The position numbers and the translations under genes are program-made. A stretch of DNA of 64,000 nt from Deltaproteobacteria bacterium (lineage in GTDB: Bacteria; Myxococcota; Kuafuiibacteriia; Kuafuiibacteriales; Kuafuiibacteriaceae). Numbering within the stretch: position 1 is the stretch's first letter; the number at the start of each line of letters is the position of its first letter. Of this stretch, positions 42,904-51,634 are shown in pieces. Location of the stretch: the NCBI GenBank assembly GCA_011526105.1, contig WYAZ01000184.1, forward strand, positions 37,623 to 101,622, read 5' to 3'. Under the pieces are notes generated by a model, which worked only from the letters and a program-made list of their open reading frames with translations, searched no databases and was not told the origin of the DNA.

Positions 42904-44478
42904 ATGGCAGTCAAAGCGGCGGCGGCGAGCAAGAGCGCTCCAAAGCCCGGGGCCAAAACGAGCAGCAGCAAGAGCGCCGCGGCCACCAAGGCCAAGAAGG
43001 CCAGCAGCGCGGCCAGCACGAGGGCTTCCGCCGCTGCGGCACGGAAGGCGAAAGCGCTCGTCGGCGCGGGCGAGGTCACCGCGAAGGCACTCGACGACCT
43101 CAGTGTTCCCGGCCTGTTCCCGCTGGACGCGCTCGAGAGCATTCGCACCCCGACGCAGGCGGGTCAGGTCTATCGACTCGACGGCGGCTTTCTCGATGCA
43201 CTTCGGCTCCAGCTGCGGCGCATCGTGAACGCGGAAGGCACTCCGGGCCTTCGCCTCAGCTTCAAGATCTCGGGGCCGTCGCGCAAGGAGTTCGAAGCTC
43301 GTCTCGAGAAGAAGAAGGCGAAGCACGAGACGATCTCTTTCTCCGGCGCCAAGATCCAGAAGAAGGGAAAAGACTCCGTCCTCGTCTACACCAAAGAGAA
43401 GTCCATGCTGAGCTCCTACTTCAGCTCGCACAAAGCACCCGGCACCGGCGCCAACCCCAGCGAGGGTCTCGTCCTCGAAGGCCAAGGCTGGCGCCTCGAG
43501 TTCGTCCCTCCTGATGGCCCCAAAGCACTGCGCGGAGCGGTCTCGATCGAGCTTCATGGGTCGGAGGCCGAACAACAGAAGGCGCTCGCCCAGGTCATCC
43601 AAGCGGCGGGGCTTCAGCCGGTCTTTGCCCCGTGCAACGACATCGCCATTCGACGCTACGCGATGATGAAGCTGCTCTGGACACTCGACCCCGATGGCGC
43701 GGAGAAGCTCTCGAAGAAGGGTGTGCTGAGCAACCTCAAGCTCAGCGTGATCGAGACCGCGCTCGGAAAGGCAGGGGCATCCAAGACTCGTATCGACGCG
43801 CTCCGGTATGAGGAGGTCGCTCCGGGTCACTTCACGGTCTTGGACCCAACCCGGGTCGTCGAGATGAAGAAGAAGGGCTTTCGCTTCGCTTATTCGACGG
43901 TGGCTACCCCCGAGCACGTGCTCTCCATTCTTCAGCACGGACAGAAGGCCACCCTCACTCGTTGGGCCGAAGGCATGCTCATCAATGGCATGTCCTCGAT
44001 GGCGGACGTCGGCAGCGGCGGCGCCGAGGGCGTCTTCTCGCGCCTGGTCACCACGGGCGCCAAAGACAAGAGCTGGACCGGACGCACGTTCAAGATCCTC
44101 CTGAAGCCCGAGCTGCTCGAGCGCACGGACATCTGGGGCTGGCCGGGCGACTTCTTTGGCCGAAGCTGGGGCCTTGGCAAGGAGAACTTCGGGGTCGACC
44201 TCGTCGAAAAGATCAACGCGAGCGGCTACGCTTCCTACAACGAGATCATCAGCCCGGTGGGTAACGACCCTCGATTCATCGGGGCGGTCGTGGCCACCAG
44301 CGAAGCCGACCGAACGCGTCTCATCACCTATCTCCAGAAGAACAAGTACAAGCCCCCGGGGGGAGGGAGCCTCCAGCAGTTCGTTCGTGTCTCGTCGACC
44401 ATCGATCCCCAGCTCTTGGGCACACAGCCCGCCGCCGCAAAACCGAAGAAGAAGGCGCCAAAGAAGAAAGTGAGCTGA
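42904..44478 (+). CDS. unknown protein with basic Ala/Lys tails and possible ADP-ribosyltransferase-like core
   Basis: The ATG at 42904 follows a short AGGTG element. The 524-residue product has an N-terminal tail of about 50 residues made almost only of Ala, Ser and Lys and a C-terminal KPKKKAPKKKVS tail, both resembling histone-H1-like or nucleic-acid-binding tails. The core (~60-510) is folded. The segment HVLSILQHGQKATLTRWAEG, then GMSSMADVGSGGAEGVFSRL and SYNEIISPVGNDPRFIGAVV, resembles the order of motifs in ADP-ribosyltransferase-fold proteins (DarT-like: start helix, gating Arg, catalytic N-E strand). This is a suggestion only. There is no signal peptide. A shadow frame on the other strand is also long but not coding in character. 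Confidence 0.65.
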   Translation: MAVKAAAASKSAPKPGAKTSSSKSAAATKAKKASSAASTRASAAAARKAKALVGAGEVTAKALDDLSVPGLFPLDALESIRTPTQAGQVYRLDGGFLDALRLQLRRIVNAEGTPGLRLSFKISGPSRKEFEARLEKKKAKHETISFSGAKIQKKGKDSVLVYTKEKSMLSSYFSSHKAPGTGANPSEGLVLEGQGWRLEFVPPDGPKALRGAVSIELHGSEAEQQKALAQVIQAAGLQPVFAPCNDIAIRRYAMMKLLWTLDPDGAEKLSKKGVLSNLKLSVIETALGKAGASKTRIDALRYEEVAPGHFTVLDPTRVVEMKKKGFRFAYSTVATPEHVLSILQHGQKATLTRWAEGMLINGMSSMADVGSGGAEGVFSRLVTTGAKDKSWTGRTFKILLKPELLERTDIWGWPGDFFGRSWGLGKENFGVDLVEKINASGYASYNEIISPVGNDPRFIGAVVATSEADRTRLITYLQKNKYKPPGGGSLQQFVRVSSTIDPQLLGTQPAAAKPKKKAPKKKVS

Positions 44479-44509
44479 AGCCCGCCCCCACCCGCCGTCG
44501 AGCCAATTG

Positions 44510-44531
44510 ACCCCGTGAACACGAACGGGGT
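44510..44531. other. inverted repeat between two genes
   Basis: ACCCCGT (44510-44516) and ACGGGGT (44525-44531) are perfect complements around an 8-nt loop. The stem ends 12 nt before the esterase ATG at 44544. There is no T-run after it, so it is more likely an operator or RNA hairpin near the esterase start than a terminator. Confidence 0.35.
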
Positions 44532-44543
44532 TAGTTGCGGCCC

Positions 44544-46277
44544 ATGTCCCGAGCTGTCGCTCCACTCATCGTTGGTCTCACCTGTTCACTCTGGGCGGTC
44601 GGTTGTGGGTCCGACGTCCCGCTCGGCGCTGGCGATGCCGCTACCGAGACGGCCGACCTCGGCCTCGTCGACGGGTCCGTGGACGCTGGCGCGCCCACCG
44701 ACAGCGGTCCCCTCACACCGGACGCCGCTTCGCCGGTCGATGCCGGGGCCGAGCTTCCGATTCAGACCGGACTCGAGATCGACATCAACGGCGGACGCCT
44801 GCGGGGCCAGGCCAGCGGAGACCTCAGGATCTTCAAAGGCATCCCGTTCGCCGAGCCCCCGATCGGAAGACGACGCTTCGCCGCCCCGGTGCCGGTGGAG
44901 CCTTGGACGGGGACCTTCGAGGCCGACGAATTCGGGCCATCTTGCCCTCAGCAGAACCTGGGCCCGGAGTTCCTGCTCGGAGACTTCGCCGGTCCCACCA
45001 GCGAAGACTGCCTGAGCCTCAACGTCTGGACACACGACGACGATCGTCTTCGACCGGTGATGGTCTTCATCTACGGTGGTGGCTTCATCGCGGGCGGGAG
45101 CGCCTGGCCCATCTACGAGGCCTCACGTCTCGCGCGCCGAGCCGACGCGGTCGTGGTGACGATCAACTATCGACTGGGTCTCTTGGGCTTTCTGGCCACC
45201 GAGGCCCTCGCGGCCGAGAACGGCGACGACAGCGCCGGTAACTACGGCATCATGGATCAGATCGAGGCGCTGCGATGGGTGCAGCGGAACATCCGCGCCT
45301 TCGGCGGCGATGCCGCGAACGTGACGATCTTCGGTGAGTCTGCCGGCGCGATCTCGGTGTGCGCCCTCCTCGGCGCACCTTCAGCCGACAAGCTCTTCCA
45401 CAAAGCCATCATGGAGTCGGGCATGTGCACACTCGGGACCGAGCGCGGCGTCGGCATCCTGGGCTCAGGCTCCTCGATGTCCGGCGGAGCCCTCGCGGTG
45501 GAGCAGCTCGGCTGCCACGAGGCCTTCGACGAGCTCGACTGCTTGCGCAGTCTACCGGCCGATGAGCTCGTCGCCTCGAGTTCGCTCATGTCGATCTTCA
45601 CCGGAGACGTGGACGCCATCACGGCGACGGCGCCGCACGTCGATGGCGTACTCATCCCCGAACAGCCGTTGGCTCGCCTGGCCCGAGGAGAAGCGGACCG
45701 CCCGTTCATCGCCGGCAGCAACGAGAACGAGGGCATCTTGTTCGCGGCCTCGGAGACCGTACTCAGCTGGCGCGGTCTCGAGGACGCGATCCAAAGCTTC
45801 ACGGGGCTCGATGACGAGCGCAGCACCGAGGTCGCGGACCTCTACCCCTTTGGTCAGTTCATCACCCCCACCGAGGCCTGGATCGCCTTTCTCGGCGACA
45901 TCACCTTCATCTGCCCCGGGGTCTCGGCCGCGGCGGCGGCCTCCGGCGGCGCGCCCTCATACGCCTACCACTTCACTCGATCACCCGTGCTGGCTCGTGC
46001 GGTCGGCGCCGCCCACGGCATCGAGATGTTCTACGTCTTTGGCACCTTCGGTGAGGTCGGCCTGCCCTCGAACCGGGCCGACGAGCGCGTGGTCGAGACG
46101 ATGCAGCGCGCCTGGGGAACCTTCGCGCACTATGGCGCCCCGGATCTGAACGTGACCTGGCCAGCCTTCGACCCCGCGAAACCATCCTTCGCCATCTTGG
46201 ATGACCCCGCCGAGGTCGTGAGCACGTTGCGCTCGGGTCGATGTGACAAGCTGAAGCAGGTCGGCCTCGTGCCCTGA
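44544..46277 (+). CDS. type B carboxylesterase lipoprotein
   Basis: The 577-residue protein begins MSRAVAPLIVGLTCSLWAVG with lipobox AVGC. An Asp/Ala/Pro-rich linker of about 55 residues tethers it to the outer membrane. The alpha/beta-hydrolase has the family's GGGF oxyanion motif (VFIYGGGFIAGGS), the nucleophile Ser in TIFGESAGAIS, the acid in AGSNENEGILF and the His in GAAHGIEMFYV. It should hydrolyse esters at the cell surface; the substrate is unknown. The ATG at 44544 is preferred over a TTG at 44535. Confidence 0.9.
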   Translation: MSRAVAPLIVGLTCSLWAVGCGSDVPLGAGDAATETADLGLVDGSVDAGAPTDSGPLTPDAASPVDAGAELPIQTGLEIDINGGRLRGQASGDLRIFKGIPFAEPPIGRRRFAAPVPVEPWTGTFEADEFGPSCPQQNLGPEFLLGDFAGPTSEDCLSLNVWTHDDDRLRPVMVFIYGGGFIAGGSAWPIYEASRLARRADAVVVTINYRLGLLGFLATEALAAENGDDSAGNYGIMDQIEALRWVQRNIRAFGGDAANVTIFGESAGAISVCALLGAPSADKLFHKAIMESGMCTLGTERGVGILGSGSSMSGGALAVEQLGCHEAFDELDCLRSLPADELVASSSLMSIFTGDVDAITATAPHVDGVLIPEQPLARLARGEADRPFIAGSNENEGILFAASETVLSWRGLEDAIQSFTGLDDERSTEVADLYPFGQFITPTEAWIAFLGDITFICPGVSAAAAASGGAPSYAYHFTRSPVLARAVGAAHGIEMFYVFGTFGEVGLPSNRADERVVETMQRAWGTFAHYGAPDLNVTWPAFDPAKPSFAILDDPAEVVSTLRSGRCDKLKQVGLVP

Positions 46278-46291
46278 GGGCGAGCGCAGCT

Positions 46292-47158
46292 TCAGGTCTT
46301 TTCGATGCGAGCGAGGCGAGCGGCTTTGGCCTGCTCGAGCTCTTCTTCGCCCACGCGAAAGAGCGTGGCCGCGGTCTTCCACATGACGTTCTCGAGCTGG
46401 GCTTCGGACAGCGCGAGTTCACCCACGAACTTGAGATAGGGCTTCATCTTCACGAGCGGCCAGTCAGTGCCATAGATGAGCTGCTTTCCGGGGTCACCCA
46501 TGTACATCACCATCTCTTTGACGCGGTGGGCGATGTACCGCTCGAAGTCCAGAGTGAACTCGCCGAGCGTGAGGCCCGAGACATCAGCGTACACGTTGTC
46601 GTTCTTGTAGAGGACCTCTGCGGTGTCTTGGAGCCACGGATTGCCCAGGTGAGCCACCACGAACTTCACGTTCGGATAGTCCACCGCGATGTCGTCGACG
46701 AGCAAAGGGTGGGCCTGCCGAACTTTGGATCCCTTCGAGTACGTGTCGCCGGTGTGAATCACGACCGGGATGCTGTGCTTCTCGGCGATGCGGAAGACCG
46801 ACTCCAATGATGGGTCGTTGATCGCGTACTTGTCGTAACCGGGGTAGAGCTTGATGCCACGAATCCAGCCGTCGCGGATGCGCTCTTCCATACAGAAAAG
46901 ATCCGTACGCTCGTCCCCACGCCACCGCAGGCCTTCGATGATGCTGATGCGCGGGTTCTTGGAGAGGTGCGAGAGCAGTTCTTCGACGCTGGGTCGATCC
47001 AGATCCACTCTGTACGAGGTAATGACGAAGGCGTGGTCCACGCCGCACTCGTCCATCTTCGCGAAGAGCTCGTCGACGTTCTCCTGCGTGGGTCGGCGCG
47101 TCGCCTCATGGTAGTTGTTGAGGTGCACGTGAGCATCGATGAGAAAGCGCGTCGCCAT
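46292..47158 (-). CDS. amidohydrolase-2 family metal-dependent hydrolase
   Basis: The 288-residue TIM-barrel protein starts MATRFLIDAHVHLNNYHEAT, with the HxH metal motif at the end of strand 1. Further ligand strands are IRGIKLYPGY, IPVVIHTGDTY, VKFVVAHLGNP and the terminal YGTDWPLVKMKPY with its conserved Asp. This is the amidohydrolase-2 family (PF04909), which includes decarboxylases and hydrolases of aromatic or lactone compounds. The exact substrate cannot be told. It converges with the esterase gene and is cytoplasmic, without a signal. Confidence 0.85.
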   Translation of the reverse strand: MATRFLIDAHVHLNNYHEATRRPTQENVDELFAKMDECGVDHAFVITSYRVDLDRPSVEELLSHLSKNPRISIIEGLRWRGDERTDLFCMEERIRDGWIRGIKLYPGYDKYAINDPSLESVFRIAEKHSIPVVIHTGDTYSKGSKVRQAHPLLVDDIAVDYPNVKFVVAHLGNPWLQDTAEVLYKNDNVYADVSGLTLGEFTLDFERYIAHRVKEMVMYMGDPGKQLIYGTDWPLVKMKPYLKFVGELALSEAQLENVMWKTAATLFRVGEEELEQAKAARLARIEKT

Positions 47159-47219
47159 GCGAGCGGAGTAGCATAGTCGCTAGGGGGGATCGAGCGCTCT
47201 TCCGTAGGCGCGGCCGCCC

Positions 47220-48662
47220 TCAGGGCGCCTCGAAGGCGCCGAGATCGAAGCCCAGACGCTGTGGTCGTGGCTGGCCGTCGAGGTCCGTCGGCGGTGCGAG
47301 CACGGCGCCCAGCGCGGGGCGGCCCGAATCGATCGCGGCGGAGGTCGTGCTCAGTCGATAGGTCGCTGCAAGGAGATCTGCGGCGGCGGCGGCGATCGAG
47401 GCCGCGTCCTGGCCGGTCGCCGTCTGCCAAGCACTGAGCGTCGTCGTTGTCGCGTCCTCGTCGGCGGACAGAACGCCATCGAGCGCATTATTGTTGCTCG
47501 CGAGGTTCGGGGTTCCGATGGCCAAGCTTCCGTCCGCGCCGGAGAGGATGTTGTTGAAGATGACGTGCCCTCCTCCGTCGTCGGTGATCTTGAGCGCCCA
47601 GCCCGAAACGTTCGCGAGAAAGGTGTTGTTGACCACCTTCAGGCCGCGAGGTCCATCGGCGCCATCGATCATGTAGGCGCGCATCGCGTTCCGTCCGTTG
47701 TCGAAGACGAGGTTGTTTCGAATCAGCGAGTCCTGCACCCCGTCCATGTTGAGGCCGTTCTGGAAGTTGCCGGAGATGACGTTCCGCTCGATGAGAAGGT
47801 CGCTGATCACTCCGTCGCCGCCGACCGACAGATCGCCGTTCATGTGTATGCCGTTGGACTCGGCCGGGGTAGCGCCAAAGATCGAGTTGCCGCGGATGGT
47901 GGTGCCATCGCTCCCCGCGTTGGCGAGGTAGATCCCATGGTTTCGTGAGCCGCCTGAAGCCCCGCAGCCAACGAGCTCGTTGCCTTCGATCAGTCCCTGG
48001 CCGAACTCCGAGAGGTAGAAGCACTCGGTGCCCGCGCGGCGACACTGGTTGTTTCGGACGACGTTGCGGAGCATTGGGCTGGTGGGTGTTGCGCCTCGAG
48101 CCGCGATACACCGACCGGTGACATCCTGGATCTCGAAGCCTTCGACCACCACGTCGCTGACGTTCTGGAGTCGGACGCCGTCGCCCGAGGGGCCATCCCG
48201 ATCGATGAGCGCCCCAGGCTCGGCCGCCTGAAACGTGATGGGTGCGCTCGCTTGGCCGGAGAGGGTGACTTGGAATCCGGCATAGGAGCCCGCGAAGACC
48301 CGCACCCAGTCGCCCGGTCCTGCCGCGTCGGCCGCGGCTTGAATCGTCGTGTACTCTTGGTTTGGACCGGCGGTGTCATCGACGCAGCGCACCGTCGGCT
48401 GAGTGCAGTCGAGGAGCGGCCCCGCATCGGCCGGCGGAGTCGCGTCCTCCGGGCTGCTCGTGTCACCGAGCCCCGCATCGTGCGCGTCGGGGCGTTCGGC
48501 GTCTGATCCATACGCGTCGCTCGCGGTTGCGTCGGCGGAACCCACGGAGGCGTCGTCCGCTCCAGAGGGCTCGGCGCCGCACGCGAGGCAACCCATCAAA
48601 CTCGCCCACCCCAGAGCTCGTCGCAAACGGACCTGAACCTCCAACCACGACGACGAGCGCAT
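47220..48662 (-). CDS. right-handed beta-helix lipoprotein
   Basis: From ATG 48662 the 480-residue protein has a leader with the sequence LMGCLACG and then a ~60-residue Asp/Ala/Ser/Pro-rich spacer. The main domain is a parallel beta-helix of the pectate-lyase/NosD type: YTTIQAAADAAGPGDWVRVF, then repeats such as LIEGNELVGC, GTTIRGNSIFGAT, LLIERNVISGNFQNGL and LIRNNLVFDNG. It ends with the choice-of-anchor-like region AIDSGRPALGAVL... LDGQPRPQRLGFDLGAFE. Proteins of this type often bind or cleave polysaccharide; active-site residues are not obvious. Confidence 0.85.
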   Translation of the reverse strand: MRSSSWLEVQVRLRRALGWASLMGCLACGAEPSGADDASVGSADATASDAYGSDAERPDAHDAGLGDTSSPEDATPPADAGPLLDCTQPTVRCVDDTAGPNQEYTTIQAAADAAGPGDWVRVFAGSYAGFQVTLSGQASAPITFQAAEPGALIDRDGPSGDGVRLQNVSDVVVEGFEIQDVTGRCIAARGATPTSPMLRNVVRNNQCRRAGTECFYLSEFGQGLIEGNELVGCGASGGSRNHGIYLANAGSDGTTIRGNSIFGATPAESNGIHMNGDLSVGGDGVISDLLIERNVISGNFQNGLNMDGVQDSLIRNNLVFDNGRNAMRAYMIDGADGPRGLKVVNNTFLANVSGWALKITDDGGGHVIFNNILSGADGSLAIGTPNLASNNNALDGVLSADEDATTTTLSAWQTATGQDAASIAAAAADLLAATYRLSTTSAAIDSGRPALGAVLAPPTDLDGQPRPQRLGFDLGAFEAP

Positions 48663-48753
48663 GCGCGACAGGATACGCCGGGCGATGGTGCGTTTCAATC
48701 GAAGCACTCTCGGCCGCTTGCCAGCGAGACCGACCCTTCGCTAGCCTGCCTCC

Positions 48754-49509
48754 GTGGTCTCGACCGAGCCTTGGCGCCAGGGGCTCGCCCTGCAAGTCAT
48801 CTATCCTGAAGCGCTGCGCGGCCTCATCGCGCTCGTCGAACGCTTCGTGCCCGCGCTCGATCAAACTCGCGGTCCCTACTCCGTCTTCGTCGAGCTCATG
48901 CGATCGAACCTCTCCGAGTGGGAGAAGGACCGGAATGCGCGAGGACATCTCGTCGGCATGGGCATGGGATCCGTCTACGATATCGGCGGCCCCTATGATC
49001 ACTTCCCGGGCGGAGAGGAGGGCTTCGAGCGCTTCGACGACACGCTCCGCTGGCTGCACCGGATCAGCTACCGCTGCGCGGAGCGATGGACGAAGGACGG
49101 TCGAAGGTGGACGAAGACGCGTGACGCGGCGTTGCTGAAGGAGCTCGGGCAACCTCGGACCTGGCTCGAGCTTCGTCGGTGCCGCGCCTGCGGACTCCTC
49201 CTGACCAGCGAACAATGTCTCAACCGCATCTCCAAGGAGCTCTGCGCCGACCTCCGCCTCGAGTTGCTCGCCAAGCGTGGCGGGCCGAGAACGGTTCGGG
49301 CGCTCATGAAGCCGGACCCCGCGCCCTTGCGCGCCCGAAAGACCCGCGCGCGCGCCGAGCTTACTCGGCTGTGCGAGAACGAAGGCCTACGAGTCGTGAG
49401 GACGGACGATGATCTGTACCCGTGTCCCGAGTGTGGCGGGGACACCGTCGGCACCCCTCGCGAACTCACCCCAGCGGAGAACGCGCGCTGCAGGCGCCCA
49501 AAGAAGTAG
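48754..49509 (+). CDS. hypothetical protein with Cys pairs
   Basis: The 251-residue protein starts at GTG 48754. The first half has VFVELMRSNLSEWEKDRNAR and HLVGMGMGSVYDIGGPYDHF, which look strongly conserved, but I cannot name the family. The second half carries two possible zinc knuckles, RRCRACGLLLTSEQC and YPCPECGGDTVG. There is no signal. It lies just before the ThDP enzyme gene on the same strand (66 nt gap) but no functional link is visible. Confidence 0.65.
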   Translation: MVSTEPWRQGLALQVIYPEALRGLIALVERFVPALDQTRGPYSVFVELMRSNLSEWEKDRNARGHLVGMGMGSVYDIGGPYDHFPGGEEGFERFDDTLRWLHRISYRCAERWTKDGRRWTKTRDAALLKELGQPRTWLELRRCRACGLLLTSEQCLNRISKELCADLRLELLAKRGGPRTVRALMKPDPAPLRARKTRARAELTRLCENEGLRVVRTDDDLYPCPECGGDTVGTPRELTPAENARCRRPKK

Positions 49510-49575
49510 GTCGGCGAGCTCTAGCGTGCTTCGCCGGGTGGCGCTTTCCGCCTGATCGGTCAAAGATGCCCCCCG

Positions 49576-51423
49576 ATGAGCAAGACGACCGGAGGCCAGA
49601 TCGTGGCCCAGATGTTGGCCCTGGAGGGCGTGGACACGATCTTCGGGATCGTGGATGGCACCTACCTCCAACTCTTCGCATCCTGCGTGGACCGGGGCAT
49701 GAGGATGCTCACTCCGCGCCACGAGTCGACGGCCGCGCACATGGCCGGTGCTTATGCCCGTCTCACCGGACGTCTAGGCGTGTGCATCGCCAGCAACGGA
49801 CCGGGCGTCGCCAACATGCTTCCCGGCGTGGCGGTCGAGAACGCGGAAGGCAACCGAGTCCTCTTGATCACGAGCTGTAGGCGTCCTCAGATCGCCTACC
49901 CCAATCGCGGCGGCGCCTACCAAGTGTTCGACCAGGTGGGAACGATTCGCCCCATGGCCAAGTGGTCCGAGACAGTCACCAGCGCGGACCGTCTTCCGGA
50001 GCTGACGCGGGCGGCCTTGCGCGCGTGCTTCACGGGGCGACCCGGCGTCGTCCACCTCGACATCCCCGAGAACATCATCAACGGGAAGCTCGATCCCGTA
50101 CCGCTGCCCGAGCCGGCCTCGTATCGAAGGGTCGAGCCGCTCGAGCCGAGTGCCCAACAGGTCTCCGCGGCGGCGAAGATTCTCTCCGAGGCCGAGTTCC
50201 CGATCATCCACGCCGGCAGCGGCGTCATTCACAGCGGCGCCTTCGAGGAGCTTCAGTTGGTCGCAGAGCTCCTTTACGCGCCGGTGACCACCTCCTGGAG
50301 CGCGCGGGGTGTGCTGCCCGAGACCTCCAAGCTCGCGTTTCCGATGATCCACATCGAGGCGGTCAATGCGCTCCGCAACGCGGCCGACGTGGTCTTGTGC
50401 ATCGGCTCTGACCTCGGCGAGACGGACTGGTGGGCCAAGCCGCCGTACTGGCGCCCGGCGGGTGAACAGCGGTGGATCCAGGTCGACGTCGACGACACCG
50501 TGCTCGGACGCAACCGACCGCTCGAGCTCGGCGTGCTGTCCGACGCCAAGGTCTTCTTGCGCCTCCTCGCGAAGGAGCTGCGCGGGCAGGCCGGAAAGGT
50601 CGAAGAGCGCAAGGCGCGGGTGCGTCCCTTCGCTGAGCAGCGAACCGCGCACCGCCGGCAGCTCGACGAGGCGCTGTCCGACACCGCGGCCCCAATGCTC
50701 ACCGCGCACGTGCCGGTCGCGTGCGCGGAGGTCTTCGACGCCGACACCATCACCGTGTTCGACGGCGGCAACACCGCGGTCTGGGCCAACTTCTACACGA
50801 CGCTTCGGCGCCCGAACGCGCAGCTTGGCACGCATCACTTTGGCCATCTCGGTGCCGGTCTCGGACAGGCACTCGGGGCGGCTGTCGCGCGTCCGCACAC
50901 GCAGACCTGCTGCATCATCGGCGACGGAGCGATGGGCTTCCAACCACAAGAGATCGAGACCGCCGTCCGTCACGATCTCCGCGTGGTCTTCGTTGTCTGC
51001 TGCGATCGACAGTGGGGCATGGTCAAGCTCACCGAGCGCCTGGGGCTCGACCCCATCCGAACGGTGGCCCACAAGGTTCTCGGAAAGGAAGGCGAGCCGA
51101 TGTCCTTGCCAATCGGGTCCAAAGGGGTCCAACGCGCGGCGCAGTCCATGCTCGCGCCGCTCAAGGACGTGGTGTCTCGCAACATGTCCGAGGCACGTTC
51201 GATCAACGCCGACCTCGGCGAGATCAAATGGGACGAACTGGCCCGAGCGATGGGCGCCCACGGCGAACGTGTCGGCGACCCTAAGGCCCTCGCCCCCGCG
51301 CTCCGCAGGGCCATCGCCTCGAACAAGCCCGCCGTCGTGCACGTCGACGTCGATCGCGAGAAGCACCTGTGGGCGCCCGGCCTCAAGTACTTCAAGGCGA
51401 TGCACCAGGAGCCCGAAGGCTGA
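49576..51423 (+). CDS. thiamine-diphosphate-dependent enzyme, acetolactate synthase-like
   Basis: The 615-residue protein has the three-domain layout of the IlvB/pyruvate oxidase family. The N-terminal domain has the activating Glu in PRHESTAAHMAGAYARLTGR and ASNGPGVANMLPGVAVENA; the middle domain has SEAEFPIIHAGSGVIHSGAF. The C-terminal ThDP motif begins IIGDGAMGFQPQEIETAV, but where the family has NN the sequence is VCCDRQWGM. It could be an acetolactate synthase, oxalyl-CoA decarboxylase-like enzyme or carboligase. It heads an operon with a transporter remnant and two SDR enzymes, so a catabolic or secondary pathway is more likely than isoleucine synthesis; no small subunit gene is present. 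Confidence 0.85.
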   Translation: MSKTTGGQIVAQMLALEGVDTIFGIVDGTYLQLFASCVDRGMRMLTPRHESTAAHMAGAYARLTGRLGVCIASNGPGVANMLPGVAVENAEGNRVLLITSCRRPQIAYPNRGGAYQVFDQVGTIRPMAKWSETVTSADRLPELTRAALRACFTGRPGVVHLDIPENIINGKLDPVPLPEPASYRRVEPLEPSAQQVSAAAKILSEAEFPIIHAGSGVIHSGAFEELQLVAELLYAPVTTSWSARGVLPETSKLAFPMIHIEAVNALRNAADVVLCIGSDLGETDWWAKPPYWRPAGEQRWIQVDVDDTVLGRNRPLELGVLSDAKVFLRLLAKELRGQAGKVEERKARVRPFAEQRTAHRRQLDEALSDTAAPMLTAHVPVACAEVFDADTITVFDGGNTAVWANFYTTLRRPNAQLGTHHFGHLGAGLGQALGAAVARPHTQTCCIIGDGAMGFQPQEIETAVRHDLRVVFVVCCDRQWGMVKLTERLGLDPIRTVAHKVLGKEGEPMSLPIGSKGVQRAAQSMLAPLKDVVSRNMSEARSINADLGEIKWDELARAMGAHGERVGDPKALAPALRRAIASNKPAVVHVDVDREKHLWAPGLKYFKAMHQEPEG

Positions 51424-51430
51424 ACCAACG

Positions 51431-51634
51431 ATGGACTTGGCTCCGATCGACCAGGTTCGGCTCAACTTCAGCCCGGCCTCACTGCACGCCCTCAATGCAG
51501 TGATCGGGTTGATGATGTTCGGCATGGCGATCATCGCGGGGCTCTGGGGAATCTGGCACATCGTGAGCGGACTGACCCTCGCCCTGCTGTTTAGTCGGTC
51601 GAAGCTGCCCGAGCCCGTGGGAGCACCGGCATGA
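51431..51634 (+). pseudogene. miniature bile acid:sodium symporter-like remnant
   Basis: ATG 51431 gives 67 residues in two parts: MDLAPIDQVRLNFSPASLHA with LNAVIGLMMFGMA, and then IIAGLWGIWHIVSGLTLALL with a polar tail. The first resembles the N-terminus of BASS-family transporters and the second their C-terminal helix; the ~250-300 residues normally between them are absent, in frame. It looks like an internal deletion that keeps the flanking couplings: 7 nt after the ThDP gene and an ATGA overlap with the next gene. It may still be translated as a small membrane protein. The assignment rests on these two segments. Confidence 0.55.

Noticed and set aside
42835..44565. 576-codon open frame on the minus strand
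   Set aside because: It is antisense to the plus-strand gene at 42904, whose composition, start and codon pattern are better. Long shadow frames are common in GC-rich DNA.
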